Shown: positions 1 through 8,746 of the stretch, in pieces
Position numbering within the stretch: the stretch's first letter is position 1
Layout: each line of letters opens with the position of its first letter
Assembly (NCBI RefSeq): GCF_006385255.1
Contig: NZ_VFJE01000055.1
Location: 310,001-374,000 of the forward strand
DNA: 64,000 nucleotides
Reading direction: 5' to 3'
DNA from: Flavobacterium microcysteis
GTDB lineage: Bacteria > Bacteroidota > Bacteroidia > Flavobacteriales > Flavobacteriaceae
The notes under the pieces: generated by a model
What the model was told of the DNA's origin: nothing
What the model saw: only the letters and a program-made list of their open reading frames with translations
The model's database searches: none
Translations under genes and position numbers: made by a program

Positions 1-2
1 TT

Positions 3-1868
3 GACAAGGAAAAAGACTTATGGCTAGGACTGGATAATGGGATATGTCATGTTGAGATAAATTCTCCTGTTCAGGTTTTTTCTGATAGTTCGGGTATTTT
101 AGGCTCGGTCTATTCACTTTCTACAATTGATAATGGCTATCTTTTTGTAACCAATCATGGAATCTTTACCTGTAAAAATAAGATACTCGAAGTGCTACCC
201 AATTCGCAAGGACAGGTTTGGGATATATTTAAACGTGGCAATGAATTTATAATAGGGCATAACGACGGGACATTTTTATATGACGGAAGGACGGCCCGAT
301 TGCAAAAAGTCAGTCCGATAAATGGCGGATGGAAATTCTTAAAAGGAGAATTTGAGAATGTGTATTTTCAAGGAAATTATGCCGGTATTGTCGTATATGA
401 AGATATAAATGACCTGTCAAAATATAAATTATTGGGCGGTTTGAAAAAGCCAATCAAGAATCTGGCCCAAAACAAAAAAGGAGAATTATGGGCTGCGGAT
501 AATTACAGAAGCCTTTATAGAATTTTATATGATAACAATTTCAATGTCAAAAAAATTGAAAATGTTTCGCTCCAAAACGGCATAAAAAATGATTATGGCG
601 TAAAGCTCTTCAGCTATAAAAATGAAATCCTGTTTTTGATAGATAACAATTGGTATGTCTATAATTCGATTTCGGGAAAATTAGAAAAAGACAAAATTTT
701 TAATGCCTCTTTTAAAAATACCTCAGACATTATACCTATTAATGATGAAAACTTTATCGTATTAAAAAACGGATTGCTCTATGTGGTTTCCCAGGTTAAA
801 GACCAATTTGTTTGGGAGCTTATTCCGGAAAAATACTACGAAGGAAGAATCATCATGGAAAACATAAAAATATACCAGAATGGAGATCATTATTTGATGA
901 ATCTGGATGACGGGTTTATTTCTTTTAAAATCAATAACAACAGACGCCACATTCAAGGGGTCTATGCCGAAGCTTTTTATCATGACAAATTGATTGATAA
1001 GAACACACGAATAAAATACAACCAGTCGGTTGAAGTAAATGTAATTTCGGAATATTTTGGCTACAATCGTCCTGACTTGTTTTATAAGCTGAATGATTCC
1101 AATGGCTATGTGCCTATAAAAAGAGGAAACCTGATTCTTAATAACCTTAGCAGCGGACTTCAGGAACTTGAATTTTATTATAATGACGGGACTAAATACA
1201 GTAAAGTGGCTGCTTATACATTTACTGTGAGAAAACCTTGGTATTTTTCATTCTGGATGGTAATGTTCTATATTTTGATTATTTCAGGTAGTTTCTTCCT
1301 GTATTACCGTTGGAATAAAATCCGATATCTTGAAAAAATTAAACTGAAAGAAGAAGAACTAAAACATCAAAAAGAAATTCTTGAGTTAGAGCTTAATGCT
1401 GAAAACAAGCTAAAATTGCAGGAATACGAAAAACACATTCTTGAAATCGAAGTTCAGAATAAGGCATATGAAGTGGCAGGGAAATCGCTTTCAATAGCCA
1501 AACAGAGTGAAATGATTGACAGTATTCAGGAAATTTTAGAAACAGAAAAAGACGTCAACCAAATCAAAAGCAAGATCAAGAAATCAATTAAGATCAACGC
1601 TCTCAACAAAAATGAATGGGAAAGTTTTGAACATAACCTGATGCAGAGTCATGAAGAATTCGTGCACAAGCTATCCAATAAATTTCCAATGCTTACTTCA
1701 AAGGATATTAAGCTATGCATTTATCTTAAAATGAACTTATCGTCAAAAGAAATTGCCCCATTGATGAATATTTCGTTCCGAGGTGTCGAGCTACATCGTT
1801 ATCGATTGAGAAAAAAATTAGGACTAACCTCAGATGATAACCTTTCGAAGTTTATGATTAATGTATAA
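3..1868 (+). CDS. SusR-like membrane sensor with Reg_prop, Y_Y_Y and LuxR-type HTH (5' partial)
   Basis: The frame is open from base 3, so the gene is cut by the left edge; 621 residues are visible. The first visible codons spell a Reg_prop beta-propeller blade (DLWLGLDNGI). A Y_Y_Y (triple tyrosine) domain lies at about visible residues 350-409, one membrane helix at about 411-433, a long coiled coil after it, and a LuxR-type helix-turn-helix at about 563-619 (SSKEIAPLMNISFRGVELHR). Proteins of this build sense glycan fragments in the periplasm and bind DNA from the inner membrane. Its place directly upstream of susC/susD suggests it regulates this locus; that is inference. Confidence in architecture is high; the ligand is unknown. 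Confidence 0.85.
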   Translation, partial: DKEKDLWLGLDNGICHVEINSPVQVFSDSSGILGSVYSLSTIDNGYLFVTNHGIFTCKNKILEVLPNSQGQVWDIFKRGNEFIIGHNDGTFLYDGRTARLQKVSPINGGWKFLKGEFENVYFQGNYAGIVVYEDINDLSKYKLLGGLKKPIKNLAQNKKGELWAADNYRSLYRILYDNNFNVKKIENVSLQNGIKNDYGVKLFSYKNEILFLIDNNWYVYNSISGKLEKDKIFNASFKNTSDIIPINDENFIVLKNGLLYVVSQVKDQFVWELIPEKYYEGRIIMENIKIYQNGDHYLMNLDDGFISFKINNNRRHIQGVYAEAFYHDKLIDKNTRIKYNQSVEVNVISEYFGYNRPDLFYKLNDSNGYVPIKRGNLILNNLSSGLQELEFYYNDGTKYSKVAAYTFTVRKPWYFSFWMVMFYILIISGSFFLYYRWNKIRYLEKIKLKEEELKHQKEILELELNAENKLKLQEYEKHILEIEVQNKAYEVAGKSLSIAKQSEMIDSIQEILETEKDVNQIKSKIKKSIKINALNKNEWESFEHNLMQSHEEFVHKLSNKFPMLTSKDIKLCIYLKMNLSSKEIAPLMNISFRGVELHRYRLRKKLGLTSDDNLSKFMINV

Positions 1869-1937
1869 AATGGAATTGTTTTTTAATAATAATTAAATAA
1901 TTTCATAACATTTTTATTAAATAACAATACATCAACA

Positions 1938-1976
1938 CTACATCATTACCCAATTTAGAAGTCATTCTAAATGTAG
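1938..1976. terminator. Nested inverted repeat after the sensor gene
   Basis: Inner arms ATTTAGAA (1953-1960) and TTCTAAAT (1965-1972) enclose a 4-base loop, and CTACAT (1938-1943) pairs with ATGTAG (1971-1976) outside them. A T-rich run follows. It could end the sensor transcript, but the stem is AT-rich and weak, and it might instead be a regulatory hairpin in the susC leader region. The rest of the 1869-2121 intergenic stretch is AT-rich and holds the palindrome listed next. Confidence 0.35.
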
Positions 1977-2066
1977 TTATTGTTTTTATAAGTTATTGTA
2001 AATCAATATTTTATTTTGTTTTTATTTTGAAATGATGTGTTTGTGTAGTGAGTTATTCAAGTTTAC

Positions 2067-2090
2067 TACAACGTTGTAATTCGTACTTTG
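2067..2090 (+). promoter_or_regulatory. Perfect 12-bp palindrome (operator candidate) and near-consensus -7 box upstream of susC
   Basis: TACAACGTTGTA at 2067-2078 is a perfect palindrome centred on CG, the usual shape of LacI-family operators. Just downstream, TACTTTG (2084-2090) resembles the Bacteroidota -7 box TAnnTTTG but is one base short. The start codon of susC is 31 bases further on. A related site (GCAAACGTTGTA) lies at 14992-15003 before the MFS gene. Which protein binds is not known; no LacI-type gene is in the window. Confidence 0.45.
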
Positions 2091-2121
2091 GTAACACTAA
2101 CTTTTAACAAAATATAAACAA

Positions 2122-5100
2122 ATGAAAAACTTTATTTTCGGGGTATTTGTACTTCTTTTCTTCCAGGGCCATCTCCATGCTCAGGATATAAAAGGTAAGG
2201 TACTGGATGAAAATGGACTCCCACTCCCTGGAGTCAACATTTTGGGTTCCACATCAAGCTCGGTATCCGATTTTGATGGAAATTTTTCAATTAATGCAAA
2301 AGTAGACGAGCCGCTTACGTTTACGTTTCTAGGGTATGTCACACTCACAATTAATGCGGCAGAAAACATGAGCGTGTCCATGAAAATGGCAAGCACAGAT
2401 CTTACAGAAGTGGTAGTAGTAGGATATGGTACTCAAAAAAGAACAGACCTTACCAGTGCTATTTCAACCATCAAATCAGACCAGATAACCAAACAGCCGG
2501 CATTTAATGCTTTACAATCCCTACAAGGTAAGGCTGCAGGTGTCAACATCATTGCTAATGATGCACCAGGTGCAACACCTACAATTATTATCAGAGGTTT
2601 GGGAACTGCTGAATCAGGGAGAACTCCTATGTATGTAGTAGACGGAGTTGTCACGGGCAGTATTGCTAACCTGAATCCAAATGATATTGAATCTTTTGAT
2701 ATCATGAAAGATGCGGCTTCTGCTGCCATCTACGGTTCGAATGCTGCTAACGGAGTCGTGTTTATTACAACAAAAAAAGGAAAATTAGGAAAAACCACCA
2801 TCAAGATCAATTCTTTTTATGGTGCAAAATCAATACTAAATCCTGTTAAAATGGCTAATTCCAGCCAATTTGTTACCTATTTTAATGAAAGTCGTGCAGC
2901 AATTGGAAACCCAGACAGGCTATCACTTAATCAGCCTTATAACACAGATTGGTATGACGCATTGACGGGAACGAGTTTCTCTCAAGGAAATGATATTTCC
3001 ATGTCTGGAGGTTCAGAAAATGTGACCTATTATTTCAGCTATAACAACTATGAAGAAGATGGACTTTTGGAAGGCCACAAAGTAGCCAGAAATGTTTTAA
3101 GATCTAATAATACATTTAAGGCTTTTGACGGAAAATTAAAAATCACACAAAATGTTAGTGTTGCATTTACCAAATCTACTCCAAAACCGTATAGTTCGTT
3201 TACAGAAGCTTACAAACAGGCTCCTATAATTCCGGTATACTATCCTGACGGAAGATATGGAATGTCATTCTGGAATAAAACGACAGGATTGCCTGACTAC
3301 GTAATTGGCCCTGGCCAGGTGGGAGGCCGATTGAATTCTATTGGTAATCCGGTTGCCAACGTAAATTACCAGAATGAAAAAAACAAAACAATGGAAATTC
3401 AAGGGTTACTTCAAGCCGATTACACGTTTACGGATTGGTTGACAGCTACGACCCGTTTTGGAGCTACAAAATCGAACTCTAAGACTAGAATTTTTAATGA
3501 TATCCGTGCCCGTTATTTAACAGCAGATCCAACCAGAACCTTACTAGGGTTTCAGAATGCTCAAAATGCGGCACCTACTTCTACAGAATTTGCAAATAAC
3601 TCTCTTTCGTATAAAGATGTTGAAAGTTTCAGATACAACTGGGATACTTATTTAACAGCCAGCAAATCATTTGGCAAGCACAATTTTAATCTTACCGCAG
3701 GTGTGACGAAAGAAAGAAGAAATGATGTATATGAGTCTTTTATGGAAGGTTATGGTGTTCCGGAACAAGAAAATTACTGGAACCTGGATATGGCATCATT
3801 AAACTATACTAAGGTTGTCAAACAATACTATTACACTCCTGTAAATGTTCTTTCTTATTTTGGAAGACTTCAGTATAATTTTGATGAGAAATACTATATT
3901 TCAGGAACAGTAAGACGTGACGGGAATAGTACCTTTAAAAAGAATGCTGATTACTGGGGAACATTCCCTTCAGTTAGTGTAGGTTGGGTTCTAACCAACG
4001 AAAGCTTCCTAAGTGATATCAAAAACTTAGACTTTCTTAAGCTAAGAGCCGGTTATGGAGAAGTAGGAAATGCGAATGTGCGTTATAATACAACTACAAT
4101 CATTACAAATGCTGGAAGTGCCAACACAAATTATGTTTTTGGACCAAATCAGGACTTGGTATTTGGTGGTGCTGTTGGATCACCTGCAGCCGATTTGTCA
4201 TGGGAGCTTACTAAAGAGATTAATTTAGGAGCAGATTTCGAATTTCTTAACAGAAGGTTGTCAGGTAGTTTTGATTACTACAATAGGCTAAATACAAATG
4301 CAATCCTTAATGTTAAGCCAATACCAAATTCACCGGCATCAGAAAATTACTTTGATCATGGTGGAGAAGTAAGAAATAAAGGATATGAGATAGCTTTAAA
4401 TTGGAGAGATAATATCACTGAAGATTTCTCATATAGTATAGGAGTTAATTATGCCCATAATAAAAATACCTTAGAGAATGTAAAACCTGCATACGACGGA
4501 TTGACAGGAGGTAGCCTTGGTGATGGACAGCTAACAAAAAGATTACAAGAAGGACAACCTTTATATTCTTGGTGGCTATTAGAAGCTGATGGTGTTTGGC
4601 AGACTCAGGCAGAAATTGATGCCAATCCCCACATCGGAACGCCTCAGCCTGGCCAGCTCCGTTATAAAGACCAGAATGGAGATGGTGTGATTGATGACAG
4701 AGATAAGAAATACTTTGGTTCTTATATTCCAAAATTCTCTTATGGAATTAATGTAAGTCTTGCCTATAAAAACTTCGATTTATCTGTTGATGGATTTGGA
4801 GCTGGAGGAAACAAAGTTTATAACGGACTTAAAGGAACCCGTGTAGACGCAGGTGAAAATATTGCTGCAGAAACATTCAATAACCGTTGGACCGGACCTG
4901 GAACTTCAAATACAAATCCGGGAGCAAATAGAGATGCCTTATCTTCAAGCTATTATTTAGAAGATGGAGATTATTTCAGAATCAACAACATTACTTTAGG
5001 ATATACTTTTAAAGACATGTTCAACCTTTCCAGACTTAGAATTTATGGAACGGCTCAAAATCCTTTCTTGTTCACTAAATATTCAGGATTTACGCCGGAG

Positions 5101-5199
5101 TTGAATAATAGTGGAATACCAAACGAAACTGCCGGTATCGAATTGGCCGCTTATCCAAATATCAAAACGTTCATTTTTGGTGTAAACATTGAATTTTAA
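2122..5199 (+). CDS. SusC/RagA-family TonB-dependent outer-membrane glycan importer
   Basis: 1025 residues, normal for SusC. A signal peptide ends near residue 20 (HLHAQ). A CarboxypepD_reg-like domain follows at about 22-95 (GKVLDENGLPLPGVNI), then the TonB-dependent plug at about 110-215 with the typical 'VVGYGTQ' and 'DAASAAIYGSNAANGVV' segments, then the beta-barrel ending in a terminal Phe (FGVNIEF). It imports oligosaccharides through the outer membrane together with the SusD lid protein encoded 11 bases downstream. It is probably the first gene of an operon running to the GH3 gene. The substrate cannot be read from the sequence. Family call is very secure. Confidence 0.95.
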   Translation: MKNFIFGVFVLLFFQGHLHAQDIKGKVLDENGLPLPGVNILGSTSSSVSDFDGNFSINAKVDEPLTFTFLGYVTLTINAAENMSVSMKMASTDLTEVVVVGYGTQKRTDLTSAISTIKSDQITKQPAFNALQSLQGKAAGVNIIANDAPGATPTIIIRGLGTAESGRTPMYVVDGVVTGSIANLNPNDIESFDIMKDAASAAIYGSNAANGVVFITTKKGKLGKTTIKINSFYGAKSILNPVKMANSSQFVTYFNESRAAIGNPDRLSLNQPYNTDWYDALTGTSFSQGNDISMSGGSENVTYYFSYNNYEEDGLLEGHKVARNVLRSNNTFKAFDGKLKITQNVSVAFTKSTPKPYSSFTEAYKQAPIIPVYYPDGRYGMSFWNKTTGLPDYVIGPGQVGGRLNSIGNPVANVNYQNEKNKTMEIQGLLQADYTFTDWLTATTRFGATKSNSKTRIFNDIRARYLTADPTRTLLGFQNAQNAAPTSTEFANNSLSYKDVESFRYNWDTYLTASKSFGKHNFNLTAGVTKERRNDVYESFMEGYGVPEQENYWNLDMASLNYTKVVKQYYYTPVNVLSYFGRLQYNFDEKYYISGTVRRDGNSTFKKNADYWGTFPSVSVGWVLTNESFLSDIKNLDFLKLRAGYGEVGNANVRYNTTTIITNAGSANTNYVFGPNQDLVFGGAVGSPAADLSWELTKEINLGADFEFLNRRLSGSFDYYNRLNTNAILNVKPIPNSPASENYFDHGGEVRNKGYEIALNWRDNITEDFSYSIGVNYAHNKNTLENVKPAYDGLTGGSLGDGQLTKRLQEGQPLYSWWLLEADGVWQTQAEIDANPHIGTPQPGQLRYKDQNGDGVIDDRDKKYFGSYIPKFSYGINVSLAYKNFDLSVDGFGAGGNKVYNGLKGTRVDAGENIAAETFNNRWTGPGTSNTNPGANRDALSSSYYLEDGDYFRINNITLGYTFKDMFNLSRLRIYGTAQNPFLFTKYSGFTPELNNSGIPNETAGIELAAYPNIKTFIFGVNIEF

Positions 5200-5210
5200 A
5201 AAAAAACAAT

Positions 5211-6635
5211 ATGAAAATTAATTATAAAAAAATTGTTTGTCTTTCATTCGCTCTTAGCGTATTAGTTGGATGTGACGATTTCCTTGATGTAGATTCAAGA
5301 GAAAGAGTTACGGAAGAAGACAGCGGTGAAAACTTAGAGCCTATTGCTTTTGTCAATGGAATCTACGGAATGATGACAGAATGGGATTATGCTTTCTCTT
5401 ATCTTGGAATTACTGAAATCATTTCTGATAATGCAGATAAGGGCAGTTCGCCTGGTGACCCGGGAGGTGATAAAGGATTACTTGATGGATTGACATTCAC
5501 ATCTACTGCAGGTTCTGTTGAAGCCATGTGGACAAACTGGTATAAGGCAATCGGACGAGCTACTTATTCCATAAGCTATACAGAAAACTTTGGACTTACA
5601 GATACGGCTTATAAAAACAGATTAATCGGTGAAGCCAAATTCCTTAGAGCGTATCATTACTTTTTCTTAGTAAGAGCTTTTGGCGATGTGCCTTTACAAC
5701 ATGTTAATTTAACTGTGAGAGTTCCAAAAGAAGAGGTTTATGATTTTATAGAGCAAGATTTGCTGGATGCTATTCAGGTATTGCCTAAAAAGAGCGAGTA
5801 TGGATCTGCTGATTTAGGAAGGGCTACCAAAGGTGCTGCACAAGCTTTATTGGCTAAGGTATATTTATATCAAAAAGATTGGCAAAATGCTTTTAATTAT
5901 GCTGAACTCGTACTTACCTCAGGAGAATACAGCCTTGAGCCAAACTATGCTGAAATATGGAGAGTCAATACAGAAAATGGTAGAGAGTCTATTTTTGAAG
6001 TTCAGGCTCGTGGAGAATCAATTGCTCACGGAGTACAGCAGTATTCAGAAACACAAGGTGCCAGAGGCCCAAGTGGTTGGGGTTGGGGATTCAATACACC
6101 ATCTCAGAATCTTTTGGATGCTTACAATGCTGAAGGTGATGTTATCAGAAGAGACGCTACAATTATCTTCAGAGGTGAAACTATGTATGATGGGCGTATC
6201 GTGAGCACTGCCGTAGAAAATCCAATGTATAATGAAAAAGCCTATTCTAGTGCTAATGCAGGTGCTGGAGACGGTGATAAAAACATTAGAGTGTTACGAC
6301 TTGGAGAAATTTATCTGATTCACGCTGAAGCTGCAAATGAATTGGGCAACTCAGACAAAGCACTGGCTTCATTGAAAGAAGTTCGTGACAGAGTAAACCT
6401 TGGCGAAATAACTACAACAGACCAGAATTTATTAAGAACTCTGATTTGGAAAGAAAGAAGGCTAGAATTGGCTTTTGAACATGACAGATGGTTTGACCTG
6501 GTTAGAACCGGACAAGCAGCACAAGCCATGCAAGCCAATGGAAAACCTTTTGAAGTGGGTAAACATGAACTATTCCCAATCCCGAATGGTCAATTAATAC
6601 AAACACCAGGTATGGGCCAAAACCCGAACTGGTAA
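5211..6635 (+). CDS. SusD/RagB-family glycan-binding lipoprotein
   Basis: 474 residues. The N-terminus is a lipoprotein signal with lipobox LVGC (Cys21) followed by DDFLDV, typical of SusD. The tetratricopeptide-like helical body is recognisable (RLIGEAKFLRAYHYFFLVR; GAAQALLAKVYLYQKDWQNA), and the C-terminal SusD_RagB segment includes RLGEIYLIHAEAAN and the 'WKERRLELAFEHDRWFDL' stretch. SusD caps the SusC barrel and binds the incoming glycan on the cell surface. It is separated from susC by 11 bases and from the next gene by 9, consistent with one operon. The family assignment is very secure; the bound glycan is unknown. Confidence 0.95.
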   Translation: MKINYKKIVCLSFALSVLVGCDDFLDVDSRERVTEEDSGENLEPIAFVNGIYGMMTEWDYAFSYLGITEIISDNADKGSSPGDPGGDKGLLDGLTFTSTAGSVEAMWTNWYKAIGRATYSISYTENFGLTDTAYKNRLIGEAKFLRAYHYFFLVRAFGDVPLQHVNLTVRVPKEEVYDFIEQDLLDAIQVLPKKSEYGSADLGRATKGAAQALLAKVYLYQKDWQNAFNYAELVLTSGEYSLEPNYAEIWRVNTENGRESIFEVQARGESIAHGVQQYSETQGARGPSGWGWGFNTPSQNLLDAYNAEGDVIRRDATIIFRGETMYDGRIVSTAVENPMYNEKAYSSANAGAGDGDKNIRVLRLGEIYLIHAEAANELGNSDKALASLKEVRDRVNLGEITTTDQNLLRTLIWKERRLELAFEHDRWFDLVRTGQAAQAMQANGKPFEVGKHELFPIPNGQLIQTPGMGQNPNW

Positions 6636-6644
6636 TAAACTCTA

Positions 6645-8018
6645 TTGATGAAATACTTATTTTTCATATTTTTAATATTTGCAAGTTGTGGTTCAAACGA
6701 ATCGTCTCCAAAAGGAGACGATTCGTCCACACCTTCAACTCCAACACCGTTGACTGATGACCAATTAGTGGATGTGGTGGAAAAACAAACATTTAAATAT
6801 TTCTGGGATTTTGCCGAACCAAATTCAAAGCTGGCAAGAGAAAGATACCATCCAGATGGTAATTATCCAGAAAATGATTCTAACATCGTCACCACCGGAG
6901 GTTCCGGTTTTGGATTGATGTCAATAATTGCAGCAACTTCTAGAAATTATGTTTCCAGAAGCGAAGCCGTATCCCGATTAAATACTATTGCAGATTTTCT
7001 TGCCAATGCCGACCGTTTTCACGGTGCATGGCCTCATTGGATGGACGGAACTACTGGCCGGGTAAAGCCATTTGGACAAAAAGACAATGGCGGTGACCTG
7101 GTAGAAACTGCTTTCCTGTGTCAGGGAATGATTTGCGTACGTGAGTTTTTCAAAGACGGCTCTACAGAAGAAAAAGCTTTGGCTCAAAAATTTGACAATT
7201 TATGGAAAGGCGTAGATTGGAATTGGTACAGAAACAACCAGGATGTCTTGTATTGGCACTGGTCGCCTAATTATGCATGGGAAATGGACTTTCCTTTGGA
7301 AGGTTATAACGAATGTCTGATTACTTATGTGCTAGCCAGCGCCTCGCCAACACATCCGATTACACCGGCGGCCTATCATAAAGGCTGGGCAAGAAATGGA
7401 GGAATCGTTTCGGCAGCAACAAAATACGGAATTCCTTTGCTGTTAAAGCATAACGGTGCTGAACAGGCAGGAGGACCGCTTTTTTGGGCACACTATTCGT
7501 ATTTGGGATTAGACCCTACACAATTAACAGATCAGTATGCTAATTATTGGGATGTTAATGTCAATCATACAAAAATCAATTACAAGTATTGCGTTGAAAA
7601 TCCAGGAAATTTTGCAGGATACGGCCCAAATTATTGGGGGCTGACTGCCTCTTATTCCAGAAATGCCGACGGAAGTATTGGTTATAATGCGCACATGCCT
7701 AGCAATGACTTAGGAATTATATCGCCTACGGCAGCTATAAGCTCAATCGTATATACTCCAACAGAATCGCTGGCGGCAATGCGTAATTTTTATGAAAACT
7801 ACAGCGGTCAATTATGGGGGCCAGCTGGATTTTATGATGCACACAGCAAGCAGTATGGATGGACAGCGAAAAGATATCTGGCCATAGACCAGGGGCCTAT
7901 GGTGGTTATGTTGGAAAATTACCGTTCAGGATTGCTTTGGAATTTATTTATGAATGCTCCGGAAGTGCGTCAAGGTTTAGTCAATCTTGGATTTCATTCC
8001 GGTAAACATGGATTTTAA
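6645..8018 (+). CDS. Glucoamylase-like (PF10091/GH144-type) glycoside hydrolase lipoprotein
   Basis: 457 residues. Lipoprotein signal with lipobox FASC (Cys15), then a Ser/Thr/Pro linker to about residue 38. The body matches the 'glucoamylase-like' (alpha/alpha)6-barrel family: KYFWDFAEP, ATSRNYVSRSEAV, GAWPHWMDG, GDLVETAFLCQG, FPLEGYNECLITYVLA and WGLTASY. Characterised GH144 members of this family are endo-beta-1,2-glucanases (Chitinophaga pinensis), although much of the family is uncharacterised. It is probably anchored at the outer membrane, where it could cut the polymer before or after import. The nearby GH3 gene fits a beta-glucan substrate. Family confidence is good; beta-1,2 specificity is inference. 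Confidence 0.8.
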   Translation: MMKYLFFIFLIFASCGSNESSPKGDDSSTPSTPTPLTDDQLVDVVEKQTFKYFWDFAEPNSKLARERYHPDGNYPENDSNIVTTGGSGFGLMSIIAATSRNYVSRSEAVSRLNTIADFLANADRFHGAWPHWMDGTTGRVKPFGQKDNGGDLVETAFLCQGMICVREFFKDGSTEEKALAQKFDNLWKGVDWNWYRNNQDVLYWHWSPNYAWEMDFPLEGYNECLITYVLASASPTHPITPAAYHKGWARNGGIVSAATKYGIPLLLKHNGAEQAGGPLFWAHYSYLGLDPTQLTDQYANYWDVNVNHTKINYKYCVENPGNFAGYGPNYWGLTASYSRNADGSIGYNAHMPSNDLGIISPTAAISSIVYTPTESLAAMRNFYENYSGQLWGPAGFYDAHSKQYGWTAKRYLAIDQGPMVVMLENYRSGLLWNLFMNAPEVRQGLVNLGFHSGKHGF

Positions 8019-8021
8019 AAA

Positions 8022-8720
8022 ATGAAAATAAAGCTGGCTTTATTGGGCTTATTGGTATCCGGTATCTCTTTTGCACAAAAAGATATTACCGGAACCATTA
8101 CTGCCGAAATCATTACAAAAAGTGAATTGAATTATGCCTTGCACGTTCCAAGAAACCCAAAAGCAAAGAAACCGCTGATCGTTTTTCTTCACGGTTCTGG
8201 AGAACGAGGCTCAGATATTGAAAAGGTAAAGGTACACGGCCCTTTCAAATATTTAAAAAACAATGAATTAGATAGTTACGTTCTGGCACCACAATGTCCT
8301 GAAAATGAATATTGGAATGCAGAAGTCTTATATAAATTGATACAAAAAATTCAAAAAGAAAATAATATTGATTCGGATAGAATCTACCTCACTGGCCTGA
8401 GTATGGGTGCCTGGGGAGCATGGAATCTGGCCTTTGCACATCCTGAACTATTTGCCGCTTTGGTGCCTATTGCGGGATTTGTAGACCGAGTGCCTATGAT
8501 GGAAAATTGTAAGATTAAAGATATTCCCACACGAATTTTCCACGGATTGGTAGACGATGTTGTAGATGTCAACTATTCTATAGCTATCTACAAGAAATTA
8601 AAAACATGCAGTAAAGACATTCAACTGACCATTTTCGATGATGCCAATCATGATAGTTGGAGCAGAGTATATGACAACAAAGAAATTTATGATTGGATGA
8701 TGAAACAGCACAAACAATAA
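8022..8720 (+). CDS. Secreted alpha/beta-hydrolase, carboxylesterase/phospholipase-like
   Basis: 232 residues, starting 3 bases after the previous stop. A signal peptide ends at GISFAQ (residue 19). The oxyanion segment FLHGSGERG (55-63) and nucleophile elbow GLSMGAWG (Ser127) are clear; Asp178/Asp179 and His210 (DANHDSW) complete the likely triad. Proteins of this type in polysaccharide utilization loci are often annotated as phospholipase/carboxylesterase or prolyl oligopeptidase-like and may remove acyl groups from the glycan. Its tight position between two glycosidases supports a role as a periplasmic accessory esterase. The actual ester substrate cannot be deduced. Confidence 0.82.
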   Translation: MKIKLALLGLLVSGISFAQKDITGTITAEIITKSELNYALHVPRNPKAKKPLIVFLHGSGERGSDIEKVKVHGPFKYLKNNELDSYVLAPQCPENEYWNAEVLYKLIQKIQKENNIDSDRIYLTGLSMGAWGAWNLAFAHPELFAALVPIAGFVDRVPMMENCKIKDIPTRIFHGLVDDVVDVNYSIAIYKKLKTCSKDIQLTIFDDANHDSWSRVYDNKEIYDWMMKQHKQ

Positions 8721-8746
8721 ACAAATTTCCCTAAATAAATATCATA